The notes under the pieces were generated by a model. That model saw only the letters and a program-made list of their open reading frames with translations, made no database searches and was not told where the DNA came from. Positions 6,933 through 14,211 of a DNA stretch of 23,474 nucleotides are shown here, piece after piece. Numbering within the stretch: the first letter of the stretch is position 1; every line of letters starts with the position of its first letter. The position numbers and the translations under genes were made by a program. Source of the stretch: Frankiales bacterium (GTDB lineage Bacteria > Actinomycetota > Actinomycetes > Mycobacteriales > SCTD01); the NCBI GenBank assembly GCA_025965735.1, contig JAOPWK010000015.1:1-23474 (forward strand), written 5' to 3'.

Positions 6933-7428
6933 GCACCTGCACGACCTCGCGCGCAGCCTGCACCGGCGACAGCGCGTCCATGTCGAGCACCTGGTGCGCG
7001 GTCGCGGCGTAGAGCGGCTCCCGCTCCTCGGCCATCGCCTGCAGCACCGCCTCCGGGTCCTCGTCCAGCCAGGCACGGCCGCCCTGCCTGGCCACCCGGC
7101 GGACCAGCGACGGCACCGACGCCTTGAGCCACACGACGTGGCCGCCGGCGCGCATCCGCTCCCGGTCCCGCTCGTCGAGGATCGTCCCCGCGGCGACGCC
7201 GGCCACGAACGGCGCCGGCATGGCCAGCAGCAGGGTGAGGACGTCGGACTCGGCGGCGCGCAGCCGGTCCACCCCGTGGTCGGCCAGCAGCTCGGCGGCG
7301 GTCGAGCCGGTGCTGCGCTCGAGCAGCGCGTCGTTGTCCAGGCACGGCCAGCCGCTGGCGGTCGCGACGGCCTGCCCCACCGTCGACTTGCCCGACGCCA
7401 TCAGCCCGACGAGCAGGACGCGCGTCAC
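6922..7428 (-). CDS. P-loop kinase, shikimate-kinase-like
   Basis: A 168-residue P-loop nucleoside triphosphate-binding protein. Walker A is GLMASGKST (8-16). The following layout (LDNDALLERSTGSTAAELLADHGVDRLRAAE) parallels the shikimate kinase pattern D-D-x-I-E-x-x-G...G-x-x-x-F-R-x-x-E. However, the expected glycine-rich shikimate-binding GGG segment reads VAGVAAGTILD, and the lid region (RVARQGGRAWLDEDPE) keeps arginines but not the exact family pattern. It is therefore a small-molecule kinase of uncertain substrate rather than a safe AroK; shikimate or gluconate kinase-like activities are alternatives. The GTG at 7428 overlaps the gcvT stop in a GTGA, so translation is coupled to gcvT. 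It ends by overlapping the convergent CobT-like gene by 11 bases. Confidence 0.78.
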   Translation of the reverse strand: MTRVLLVGLMASGKSTVGQAVATASGWPCLDNDALLERSTGSTAAELLADHGVDRLRAAESDVLTLLLAMPAPFVAGVAAGTILDERDRERMRAGGHVVWLKASVPSLVRRVARQGGRAWLDEDPEAVLQAMAEEREPLYAATAHQVLDMDALSPVQAAREVVQVLSG

Positions 7429-8522
7429 CGCACGCGGGACGGCACGAACGGCGGCTTGACCACCCGCATGGTGCTCGTACGACCCCGCACGTCGACCGTC
7501 ACCTCGTCGCCCTCGGCGACGCTGCGGTCCAGCAGCGCCAGGCCGATGCCGACCCGACGGGTGGGCGAGAACGTCCCGCTGGTCACCTCGCCGACGGGCG
7601 TGCCGTCGCGCAGCACGGTCATGTGGCTGCGCGGGATGCCGCGGTCCAGCGACTCCAGCCCCCAGAGCAGCCGTGCCGCGCCTTGCTCCTTCTCACGCAC
7701 CAGCGCGTCGCGGCCCCAGAACCGCTCCTTGCCCCAGCCGATCGCCCAGGTGGAGCGCGCCTGCACCGGCGTGATCTCGAGCGAGAGGTCCTGGCCGTGC
7801 AGGGGGTAGCCCATCTCGGTGCGCAGCGTGTCCCGGGCGCCGAGCCCGCACGGCAGCACGCCGAGCGGCGCGCCCTTCTCCATCAGCGCGTCCCAGATCG
7901 CGCCTGCGTCCTCCCAGCGCGGCAGCAGCTCGTAGCCGAGCTCTCCGGTGTAGCCGGTGCGGCAGACCACGACCGGCAGGCCCTGCCACTCCGCGGCGGT
8001 GAAGGACATGTACGCGTGGCCGGTCGGCAGGCCGAGCGCCTCGACGAGCTCGCCGCTGCGGGGGCCCTGCACGGCGATGACCGCGAGCGTGCGGTGCAGG
8101 TCCTCCACCTCGATGTCGTCGGGCGCATCCGCCTGCAGCCGGCTGACGACCTGGCTGGAGTTGGCGGCGTTCGGGATGAGGAAGACCTCGTCGTCGCTGC
8201 GGACGTAGGTGATGAGGTCGTCGACGACGCCGCCGGAGGCCTCGTCGCAGCAGAGCGTGTACTGCGCCTGGCCGACCCCGACCTTGCGCAGGTCGTTGGT
8301 GAGCCGGTCGTTGACGAAGTCGACCGCGCCCGGGCCGCGGACGACGCCCTTGCCGAGGTGGCTGACGTCGAAGACGCCCACGGCCTCGCGCACGGCGAGG
8401 TGCTCCTTCAGCACTCCCCCGCCGGGGTACTCGATCGGCATCTCCCAGCCGCCGAAGTCGGCGAGCTTGGCGCCGAGGGCGACGTGGCGGTCGTGCAGGG
8501 GCCCCTGCTGCAGGTCGGTCAC
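7425..8522 (-). CDS. gcvT: Glycine cleavage system T protein (aminomethyltransferase)
   Basis: Transfers the aminomethyl carbon from lipoylated H protein to tetrahydrofolate, releasing ammonia. The 365-residue product has the family landmarks in order: LHDRHVALGAKLADFGGWEMPIEY at the N-terminus, VGVFDVSHLGK, the folate-site GGVVDDLITY with Asp101/Asp102, VIAVQGPRS, CRTGYTGELGYEL, GLGARDTLRTEMGYPLHGQD and the C-terminal GEVTSGTFSPT. The GTG at 8522 gives the normal N-terminus, 11 bases after egtE ends on the same strand. TAGGTT lies 8 bases upstream, so the gene may have its own leaderless transcript. gcvP and gcvH are not in the window. Lpd, the shared E3, is encoded at 18312-19685. Confidence 0.95.
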   Translation of the reverse strand: MTDLQQGPLHDRHVALGAKLADFGGWEMPIEYPGGGVLKEHLAVREAVGVFDVSHLGKGVVRGPGAVDFVNDRLTNDLRKVGVGQAQYTLCCDEASGGVVDDLITYVRSDDEVFLIPNAANSSQVVSRLQADAPDDIEVEDLHRTLAVIAVQGPRSGELVEALGLPTGHAYMSFTAAEWQGLPVVVCRTGYTGELGYELLPRWEDAGAIWDALMEKGAPLGVLPCGLGARDTLRTEMGYPLHGQDLSLEITPVQARSTWAIGWGKERFWGRDALVREKEQGAARLLWGLESLDRGIPRSHMTVLRDGTPVGEVTSGTFSPTRRVGIGLALLDRSVAEGDEVTVDVRGRTSTMRVVKPPFVPSRVR

Positions 8523-8530
8523 AGCCGGGG

Positions 8531-8536
8531 AACCTA
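8531..8536 (-). promoter_or_regulatory. Candidate -10 element of gcvT (leaderless)
   Basis: Minus-strand TAGGTT, 8 bases before the GTG at 8522. Its TAG is also the stop codon of egtE (8534-8536), so promoter and upstream stop codon share bases. Confidence 0.5.
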
Positions 8537-9601
8537 CTTCGTGCGTCCGGGCAGAGCCGCGGCCAGGCGCTCCAGCTCGGCGTCGGCCACCCACGCTCCC
8601 GTCGACACCCGCAGGACCGGCCGGTCCAGGTCGTCGCTGCGGCTCGTCGGGACGGCGCTGGTGACGAAGCCGTCCTCCAGCAGGCGTGCGCGCGTCGCCA
8701 CCGGATCGCCGCCCACGAGCGTCGTGATGCCGGTGGGCTCGTCCCGCGGCTCGCGGACGGTCCAGCCCTCGACAGTCCCCAGGAGGTCGCGAGCCGTGCG
8801 GGCACGGTCGTGCACCCGGTCCAGCAGTGCGGGCGTCCACTGCTCCGCGGCCATCGCCAGTCCGACCCGGCCCGCGACGTGCGCCTCCTGCGCCTCCCAC
8901 CGCTGCATGCCGTTGCCCATCGCGGGAGCGAGCGTCGGTGGCTCGGTCAGCGCCTGCTGGACGTGCGGGTCGACGACGGCGAAGCCGACGCCGCGCGGGC
9001 CGCAGAGCCACTTGCGGCTGGTGCCGACGTACGCCGCGCAGCCGTAGGGCACCGCCGTCTGGCCGAGCGACTGGGCCACGTCGAGCAGCAGCGGCGTGCC
9101 CGTCGCGAAGACCTCCTCGACCGGCTGCGCGATGCCGCGCTGGCTCGCCACCTGCGGGAAGGTCACCAGGTCGAGGTCGCCCGGTACGGACGTGATGCGC
9201 CCGTGGCCGTCGACCGGCAGGACCACCAGCTCCCAGCCCCGCTCCTGCGCCAGCCGCTTCAGGAGGCGGGCGTTGGCGCCGTACTCGCTCGGCACGGTGC
9301 CGACGCGGGCGCCGCGCCGAAGCGGCCAGGCCTGCAGCAGCGTGGCGAACGCCGTGCCCGCGCCGTCGGCGAAGGCGACGTCCTCCCCGGAGAGGCCGAC
9401 GAGCGCCGCCACCGCGGCCCGGCCCCGGTCCACCTGCTCCCCGGCGGCCTCCGCCGCCACGTACGCGCCGAGGACCGCCTCCGCGTGCAGGTGCGCGATC
9501 TCGGCGTCCAGCACCTCCCGCGACGGGCGGCCGGCACCGGCCACGTCCAGCAGCACGGACCCGCTCGGCACCCGGGCGTCCACCCACTCGTCGACGTCCA
9601 T
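8534..9601 (-). CDS. egtE: Ergothioneine biosynthesis PLP-dependent C-S lyase EgtE
   Basis: Class V aminotransferase-fold enzyme that cleaves hercynylcysteine sulfoxide, the last step to ergothioneine. The 355-residue product has the PLP lysine in GTSRKWLCGPRGVGF (Lys197) and the pyridine-nitrogen aspartate in LLLDVAQSLG (Asp174). Segments GAYVAAEAA, RAAVAALVGLSGEDV, VPSEYGAN, VASQRGIAQPVEE, HVAGRVGL and PTGITTLVGGDP closely follow mycobacterial EgtE as I remember it. That resemblance plus egtABCD nearby supports EgtE over a generic cysteine desulfurase or kynureninase-like protein. The ATG at 9601 gives the family start; the frame is open a little further upstream but would run into the divergent gene. 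It leads the egtE-gcvT-kinase run and is separated from egtD by about 1.66 kb. Confidence 0.88.
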   Translation of the reverse strand: MDVDEWVDARVPSGSVLLDVAGAGRPSREVLDAEIAHLHAEAVLGAYVAAEAAGEQVDRGRAAVAALVGLSGEDVAFADGAGTAFATLLQAWPLRRGARVGTVPSEYGANARLLKRLAQERGWELVVLPVDGHGRITSVPGDLDLVTFPQVASQRGIAQPVEEVFATGTPLLLDVAQSLGQTAVPYGCAAYVGTSRKWLCGPRGVGFAVVDPHVQQALTEPPTLAPAMGNGMQRWEAQEAHVAGRVGLAMAAEQWTPALLDRVHDRARTARDLLGTVEGWTVREPRDEPTGITTLVGGDPVATRARLLEDGFVTSAVPTSRSDDLDRPVLRVSTGAWVADAELERLAAALPGRTK

Positions 9602-9607
9602 GACGCC

Positions 9608-9619
9608 ATCCTCCATGCT
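9608..9619. promoter_or_regulatory. Back-to-back -10 elements of two divergent genes
   Basis: Only 25 bases separate the egtE ATG (9601, minus) from the DUF1905 gene ATG (9627, plus). Minus-strand GAGGAT (9608-9613) is 6 bases from the egtE ATG; plus-strand CATGCT (9614-9619) is 7 bases from the other ATG. The two hexamers abut exactly. GGAGG inside the minus-strand sequence could alternatively be a ribosome-binding site for egtE. Confidence 0.4.
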
Positions 9620-9626
9620 GCCGCGC

Positions 9627-10073
9627 ATGGAGTTCCGCGCCACGCTGCTGTCCGGAGGCAAGGCCGCGACCGGGATCCGGGTGCCGGAGGAGGTCGTCGA
9701 GGGCCTCGGCGGCGGCCGGCGAGCCGCGGTGCGGGTGACCCTCGACGGGTTCGCCTACCGGACGACGTTCGGGACGATGGCCGGCCACGTGATGATCCCG
9801 GTCAGCGCCGCCGTGCGGGCCGACGCAGGTCTGACTGCCGGCGACGAGGTCGACGTGGTGCTGGCCCTGGACGCCGAGCCGCGGGTGCTCGAGGTGCCGG
9901 ACGACCTGAACGCCGCGTTGGATGCCAACCCCGCCGCACGCGCCTTCTTCGACGGGCTGTCCTACAGCAACCGCCGCCGGCACGTCCTGTACGTCGAGGG
10001 CGCCAAGACCGACGAGACGCGGCAGCGTCGGATCGCGAAGTCCGTGGAGCAGCTGGCGGCCGGTACGGCTTGA
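9627..10073 (+). CDS. DUF1905 / YdeI-OmpD-associated family protein
   Basis: A 148-residue soluble protein. Residues 1-90 form a DUF1905-like beta domain: MEFRATLLSGGKAATGIRVPEEVVEGL, then VRVTLDGFAYRTTFGTMAGHVMIPVSAAVRADAG and the AbrB-like GDEVDVVLALDAEPR. The C-terminal part (PDDLNAALDANPAARAFFDGLSYSNRRRHVLYVEGAKTDETRQRRIAKSVEQL) is the YdeI/OmpD-associated helical segment, with the typical SYSNRR--V-YVEGAKTDETR--RI-K motif. Function is unknown; links to stress or outer-membrane traits in other bacteria are not transferable. The ATG at 9627 is preceded by CATGCT at 7 bases. It is the only plus-strand gene inside the otherwise minus-strand egt region. Confidence 0.88.
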   Translation: MEFRATLLSGGKAATGIRVPEEVVEGLGGGRRAAVRVTLDGFAYRTTFGTMAGHVMIPVSAAVRADAGLTAGDEVDVVLALDAEPRVLEVPDDLNAALDANPAARAFFDGLSYSNRRRHVLYVEGAKTDETRQRRIAKSVEQLAAGTA

Positions 10074-10097
10074 GCTGCCGGTCAGCCCCTCGGCAGC
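10074..10097. terminator. Hairpin between the DUF1905 gene and the HNH relic
   Basis: GCTGCCG, 10-base loop, CGGCAGC: a perfect 7-bp stem beginning immediately after the TGA of the plus-strand gene and covering the end of the convergent minus-strand relic. No T tract, as is usual at this base composition. Confidence 0.45.
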
Positions 10098-11030
10098 CGC
10101 TCGGGTTCCAGCCAGGAGAACGGGTTTTGCAGGTCAAGCGTCCAGGACGTGTCCGGGTCAGCCCACTGATCCGCAGCCAGGGCATCCGGCTCCACGTCGG
10201 CTGTCCGCAGCTCCAGGCCTTCCGGGTCGTCCGGCCGGCCCAGCAGGCGCCAGAGCTCCTCGTCCAGCTCAGTCGGGCTGAGGCCGACGAGGACGTCGGT
10301 CTGGCAGCGGTCAGCGGCCCGTGACGCCGCGGCCGGCGGCTCGTGCTGGATCGGACTCAGCCACTGCCGTCCGGACGGCGCGGTCCAGGTGACCCCGTCG
10401 CCGCGCTGCTTGGTCCAGCCCTCCTGCTTGACCCGGTGGTGCCGCCGGCAGCACGGACCGGTGTTGCAGCTGCACGTCGGACCGTCCGGCCAGGCGACGT
10501 CGTGCTCGACGTCGCACCGGACGGCGCGCGCGCCGCAGCCCGGCCACTCGCAGCGCGGCGCACGGGCGAACAGGAGTCGGCGCAGGCTGGGGCTCGCGCG
10601 GTAGCGGTGGGCGGGTGCAGGTCGTCCGGCGGGTGGCACGTCGCGTCCCGCGGAGGAAGGTCTGGCGGCGGCGCCTGGTGCGCCAGCTCCAGCAGCGCCC
10701 GCCGCAGCGCCGGATGTCCAACGGCGCGAGCTCCTTCACCGCGACCCAGGACTGGTCGGCCGTGAGCAGCCCGTCCTCCAGCGCCGCCAGCCCGTCCGGC
10801 AGCTCCGAAAGACCGAGCGCCTCCACGAGCAGCCGCCCGGCGCGCCACGCGGAGCAGCGCAGCAGGAGCGCGACCTGAGGCGTCGTGGCACAGCGGCATC
10901 CCCGCGGCGACGTGCAGTCGCTCCAGCTCCAGGACGTCCCGCAGCAGTGCCGCGTGCAGGCGGCCGGCCTGGCGGCGCGCTCCGTCAGCCGATCCTCGAC
11001 AGCCAGCAGGACACGCACGACTGCCGACCC
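10082..11030 (-). pseudogene. Decayed HNH endonuclease of the 13E12 / DUF222 repeat family
   Basis: Recognisable pieces of one protein lie in three different minus-strand frames. Going downstream: VVRVLLAVEDRLTERA near 11026-10980; GRLHAALLRDVLELERLHVAAG in a second frame; VALLLRCSAWRAGRLLVEAL with LSELPDGLAALEDGLLTADQS back in the first frame; RRALLELAHQAPPPDL in the second frame; and the HNH part in the third frame (10639-10082). The HNH part is itself intact: RASPSLRRLLFARAPRCEWPGC, CDVEHDVAWPDGPTC and CCRRHHRVK, with zinc-like cysteines, Glu-His, Asn and His in place. The roughly 150 residues that normally join the DUF222 domain to HNH appear absent. At least three frame changes plus an internal deletion make a functional full-length product unlikely; the 185-residue HNH fragment could still be translated. 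The N-terminal boundary is uncertain. Confidence 0.72.
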
Positions 11031-11256
11031 GGAGCGGACCGCTGACCGACTGCCATGGAAGGGACGCCACTGGCGCCCTCTCACAGTTCTGGCACCGAGA
11101 TGCACTGCTCTGCAGAGGATCTGGGGAGTCGCCGTCGGATTGGCGGTGGTCGTCCAGCGGCTGCGGCTTCGGCTTGTGGGGCGCACCCGCCACACACGGC
11201 CGCGCCTAGGCGCTGCGGCGGGCCGGGGACGCTCATGCGTCACCTCCGCGCCGTCC
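11031..11256. other. Non-coding or decayed stretch between the HNH relic and egtD
   Basis: No convincing gene. A 50-codon minus-strand frame from an ATG at 11236 is Pro/Arg/Ala-rich and resembles nothing I know. The base composition is less GC-rich than the flanks (for example 11055-11130), fitting degraded sequence. It may hold the lost 5' end of the HNH relic. Confidence 0.5.
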
Positions 11257-12219
11257 TCACCCCTTGAACGACAGGCTGACGCCGAAGTCCCCGTCCTCGT
11301 CCGTCCACCAGTGCCGCAGCTCCAGCCCCGCCGCAGCCAGCTCGCCCCGCACCCGCTCCTCGCGGAACTTCGCGCTGATCTCGGTGCGCACCTCCTCCCC
11401 CTCCGCGAAGTCCACGGCCAGGTCCAACGCACCAAGCACAGCCGTCTGCGCGCGCAGCGACCGCAGCCGCATCTCGATCCACTCCTCCTCGGCGTTCCAG
11501 ACCGCGACGTGCTGGAAGGCGTCCACGTCGAGGTCGCCGTCCAGCTCGCGGTTCACCACGCGCAGGACGTTCTGGTTGAAGTCCGCGGTCACGCCGGCGC
11601 TGTCGTCGTACGCCGCCTGCAGCCGCACGGGGTCCTTGACCAGGTCGGTGCCCAGCAGGAGCGCGTCGCCGGGCGCGAGCGTCGAGGCGAGCACGGACAG
11701 GAACTCCGCCCGCGGGCCTGGCAGCAGGTTGCCGATGGTGCCGCCGAGGAAGGCGACCAGCCGCCGGCCGCCGGTCGGGAGCAGCGGCACGTGGTGCTCG
11801 AAGTCACCGACGACGGCGTGCACCTCCACGCCGGGGTACTCCTGCTCCACCTGCTCGCTCGCCATCGCGAGCACCGACTCGTCGACGTCGAACGGCACGA
11901 AGCGGCGCAGCGTCCCGCCCCGCAGGGCGTCCAGCAGCAGGCGGGTCTTCTCCGACGTCCCGCTGCCCAGCTCGATCAGGGTGTCCGCCTGCGTCGCGGC
12001 AGCCACGTCGGCAGCGTGCGCGGACAGGATCGCCTTCTCGCGGCGGGTCGGGTAGTACTCCGGCAGCCGGGTGATCTCGTCGAACAGCACCGACCCTCGC
12101 GCGTCGTAGAACCACTTGGGCGGCAGCGTCTTCGGCGTCGCCGTCAATCCGGTGCGCACGTCCGCCTCCAGCGCCGAGCGCATCGCGTCGGGAGCCAGGT
12201 GCCGGTCGATGCGCGTCAC
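11257..12219 (-). CDS. egtD: L-histidine N-alpha-methyltransferase EgtD
   Basis: SAM-dependent enzyme that trimethylates histidine to hercynine, the committed step of ergothioneine synthesis. The 320-residue product is the normal length. SAM-binding motif: LIELGSGTSEKTRLLLDAL (81-99). Residues matching the histidine/hercynine pocket of the mycobacterial enzyme (positions from memory, offset 0 to -2): Tyr56 in LPEYYPTR, Asn164 in FLGGTIGN, Tyr204 in QAAYDDSAGV, Glu280 and Ser282 in RTEISAKF. All are present, so activity is expected. The GTG at 12219 overlaps the egtC stop in a GTGA, implying translational coupling. It is the last gene of the egtABCD run; no clear terminator follows before the decayed stretch. 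Confidence 0.96.
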   Translation of the reverse strand: MTRIDRHLAPDAMRSALEADVRTGLTATPKTLPPKWFYDARGSVLFDEITRLPEYYPTRREKAILSAHAADVAAATQADTLIELGSGTSEKTRLLLDALRGGTLRRFVPFDVDESVLAMASEQVEQEYPGVEVHAVVGDFEHHVPLLPTGGRRLVAFLGGTIGNLLPGPRAEFLSVLASTLAPGDALLLGTDLVKDPVRLQAAYDDSAGVTADFNQNVLRVVNRELDGDLDVDAFQHVAVWNAEEEWIEMRLRSLRAQTAVLGALDLAVDFAEGEEVRTEISAKFREERVRGELAAAGLELRHWWTDEDGDFGVSLSFKG

Positions 12220-12932
12220 GAGAGGTCCTCCTGGACGACGCCGTCGGTGGTCACGTGCAGCAGCGTGCGGTCCGGCACCTCGGTCCAGCCCGGCTCGTCG
12301 TCGGACGGCTCCGAGGCGACCACCGCGCCGCCCGACCCGACCTGCCAGAAGAGCGTGTCGCCCCACGCGGTCCCGACAACGGACGTACCGTCGGTGCAGA
12401 GCAGGTTCAGCCGGGCGTCCGGCGCGAGCGCGCCGACCTCGCGCACCACCGAGGACACCGCGGCGGCGACACCGGCCGCCAGCCGCTCCGCCACCAGCGC
12501 GGCCAGGAAGGCGCTGTCCACGGTCGACCCGATCGCTGCCAGCGCAGCCGACGGCACCAGCGGAGCCACCACGTCGACCGGCACCGCGCCGTTGTGCGAC
12601 AGCAGCACGCCGCCCGGCAGCAGGAACGGCGCGCATGCCTCCTCGCCGCCCGGTCCGCCGACGGTCGCCGACCGTACCGCGGCCAGCACGCAGCCGGACC
12701 GGATGACCGGCGCCATCGACAGGAAGGAGGCGTCGCCCCAGATCGGCACAGGCCGCCGGTAGCGCGCGACCGAATCGCCGTCGTACCAGCCGATCCCGAA
12801 GCCGTCGGCGTTGACGACCCCGTGCCGCTGCCGGCGCGGCTCCCACGATTGGTGAACCAGGCCGTGCGGCGGCTCGACCAGGAGCTCCTGCAGCGTCGCC
12901 GGCCGACCGAGCCAGGCGCTATGCCGGCACAT
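12216..12932 (-). CDS. egtC: Gamma-glutamyl-hercynylcysteine sulfoxide hydrolase EgtC
   Basis: Class II glutamine-amidotransferase-fold hydrolase that removes the gamma-glutamyl group from the EgtB product. The N-terminus MCRHSAWLGRPATL places the catalytic Cys2 directly after the initiator Met, as the Ntn-hydrolase mechanism requires; this fixes the ATG at 12932. Further family motifs: VVNADGFGIGWYDGD, CVLAAVRSAT, LLSHNGAV and STVDSAFLAALV. The 238-residue length is typical. The start lies 14 bases inside the end of egtB and the stop overlaps the egtD start, so the gene is embedded in a translationally linked chain. Confidence 0.95.
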   Translation of the reverse strand: MCRHSAWLGRPATLQELLVEPPHGLVHQSWEPRRQRHGVVNADGFGIGWYDGDSVARYRRPVPIWGDASFLSMAPVIRSGCVLAAVRSATVGGPGGEEACAPFLLPGGVLLSHNGAVPVDVVAPLVPSAALAAIGSTVDSAFLAALVAERLAAGVAAAVSSVVREVGALAPDARLNLLCTDGTSVVGTAWGDTLFWQVGSGGAVVASEPSDDEPGWTEVPDRTLLHVTTDGVVQEDLS

Positions 12933-14211
12933 CGGCAGCCGTCCGGAAGCCGCTGAAGATCTGCCGGCGCACGGGCAGGTCCCAGTTGCGGAAGGTCGTG
13001 CGCACCGCGGTGGGGTGCGTGGCCCACGAGCCGCCGCGCAGCACGCGGAAGTCGCCGCCGTAGAAGACCTCGGAGTACTCGCGGTACGGGAACGCGCGGG
13101 TGCCCGGGTAGGGGTCGAAGCCGCTGCTGGTCCACTCCCAGACGTCCCCGACCAGTTGCTCGACGCCGTACGCCGACGCGCCCGCGGGGTACGCGCCGAC
13201 CGGTGCGGGCCGGCTCGCTCGCTGCCCCAGGTTGGCGTGCGAGGGAGTGGGATCCGCGTCACCCCAGGGGTAGCGGCGCAGGCGCTCCGCGAGCGGGTCC
13301 CAGCCGCAGGCCTTCTCCCACTCCGCCTCGGTCGGCAGCCGACGGCCGGCCCAGCGGGCGTAGGCCTCCGCCTCGTAGAAGCAGACGTGCTCCACCGGCA
13401 CGTCGCGCTCGAGCGGGAGGGTCTCGCCGAAGCGGGTGCCCGTCCACCAGCCGGCGCCGTCGCCCTGCCACGTCATCGGCGCGCGGCGGCCGGAGGACTG
13501 CAGGTGCTCCCACCCGCGCTCGCTCCAGAAGCGCCGGTCGTCGTACCCGGCCGCGGACACGAAGCCGGCGTACATCTCGTTGGTCACCGGGACGCGGTCG
13601 ATCCTGAACGACGGCAGGTGGATCCGGTGCGCCGGCCGCTCGTTGTCCAGCGCCCACGGGTCGGTGGTCGTCCCCTGCACGGACTCGCCGCCGGGGACGA
13701 GAACATCGTCGTGCGGGGGGATCACGCGCCCCGCGGGGAGCGGAGCGTCGGGCGGGAGCGTCCGCGGCCCGCCGCGCAGCTGCAGCGTCGCCAGGATCGT
13801 CTCGTCGTGCATGTGCTCGTGCTGCACGACCATCCCGAAGACGAAGCCGTCACGCGTCAGCGGCCGGTCGAACGCCACCCGGTCGAGGACGTCCAGCACG
13901 TGGCTGCGCACGCCGGACAGGTAGGCGCGGGTGTCGGCAGGGCCGAGGATCGGCAGTGACGGCCGCTCGGCGCGCGGGTGCTCGAAGGCGTCGTACAGCC
14001 GGTCGATCTCGGGCCGCAGCGGCTCGACGCCGGCGACCTCGCGCAGCAGCCACAGCTCCTCGTAGTTGCCGATGTGGGCGAGGTCCCAGACCAGCGGCGA
14101 CATCAGCGGCGAGACCTGCCGCACGAGGTCGTGCTCGTCGAGCGGCTCCAGCAGCGCCAGGGACCGCGCGCGGCTGGCCTCCAGCTCGCGCGCCAGCAGC
14201 TCGGGCGTCAC
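12919..14211 (-). CDS. egtB: Hercynine oxygenase EgtB (gamma-glutamylcysteine-dependent sulfoxide synthase)
   Basis: Non-haem iron enzyme that joins gamma-glutamylcysteine to hercynine with oxygen. The 430-residue product has two domains: an N-terminal DinB-like helical bundle (about 1-145) and a C-terminal formylglycine-generating-enzyme-like domain (about 165-430). Iron ligands expected: His46 in DLAHIGNYEE and His131/His135 in QHEHMHDET. C-terminal landmarks are VPVTNEMYAGF, CFYEAEAYARWAGRRLPTEAEWEKA, VGDVWEWTSSGFDPYPG, VLRGGSWATHP and FRNWD. The GTG at 14211 overlaps the egtA stop in a GTGA. The pairing with EgtA and EgtC supports use of gamma-glutamylcysteine as thiol donor, as in mycobacteria, rather than free cysteine. 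Confidence 0.96.
   Translation of the reverse strand: MTPELLARELEASRARSLALLEPLDEHDLVRQVSPLMSPLVWDLAHIGNYEELWLLREVAGVEPLRPEIDRLYDAFEHPRAERPSLPILGPADTRAYLSGVRSHVLDVLDRVAFDRPLTRDGFVFGMVVQHEHMHDETILATLQLRGGPRTLPPDAPLPAGRVIPPHDDVLVPGGESVQGTTTDPWALDNERPAHRIHLPSFRIDRVPVTNEMYAGFVSAAGYDDRRFWSERGWEHLQSSGRRAPMTWQGDGAGWWTGTRFGETLPLERDVPVEHVCFYEAEAYARWAGRRLPTEAEWEKACGWDPLAERLRRYPWGDADPTPSHANLGQRASRPAPVGAYPAGASAYGVEQLVGDVWEWTSSGFDPYPGTRAFPYREYSEVFYGGDFRVLRGGSWATHPTAVRTTFRNWDLPVRRQIFSGFRTAADVPA

Noticed and set aside
9627..10073. DUF1905 gene considered as an antitoxin because of its AbrB-like strand
   Set aside because: The YdeI/OmpD-associated C-terminus is clear and no toxin gene is adjacent.
11100..11236. 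50-codon minus-strand frame from an ATG at 11236
   Set aside because: Pro/Arg/Ala-rich with no family resemblance and no ribosome-binding site; more likely decayed sequence next to the HNH relic.
10885..12762. Plus-strand open frame antisense to egtD and egtC
   Set aside because: egtD and egtC carry complete catalytic motifs on the minus strand; the plus translation is compositional noise.
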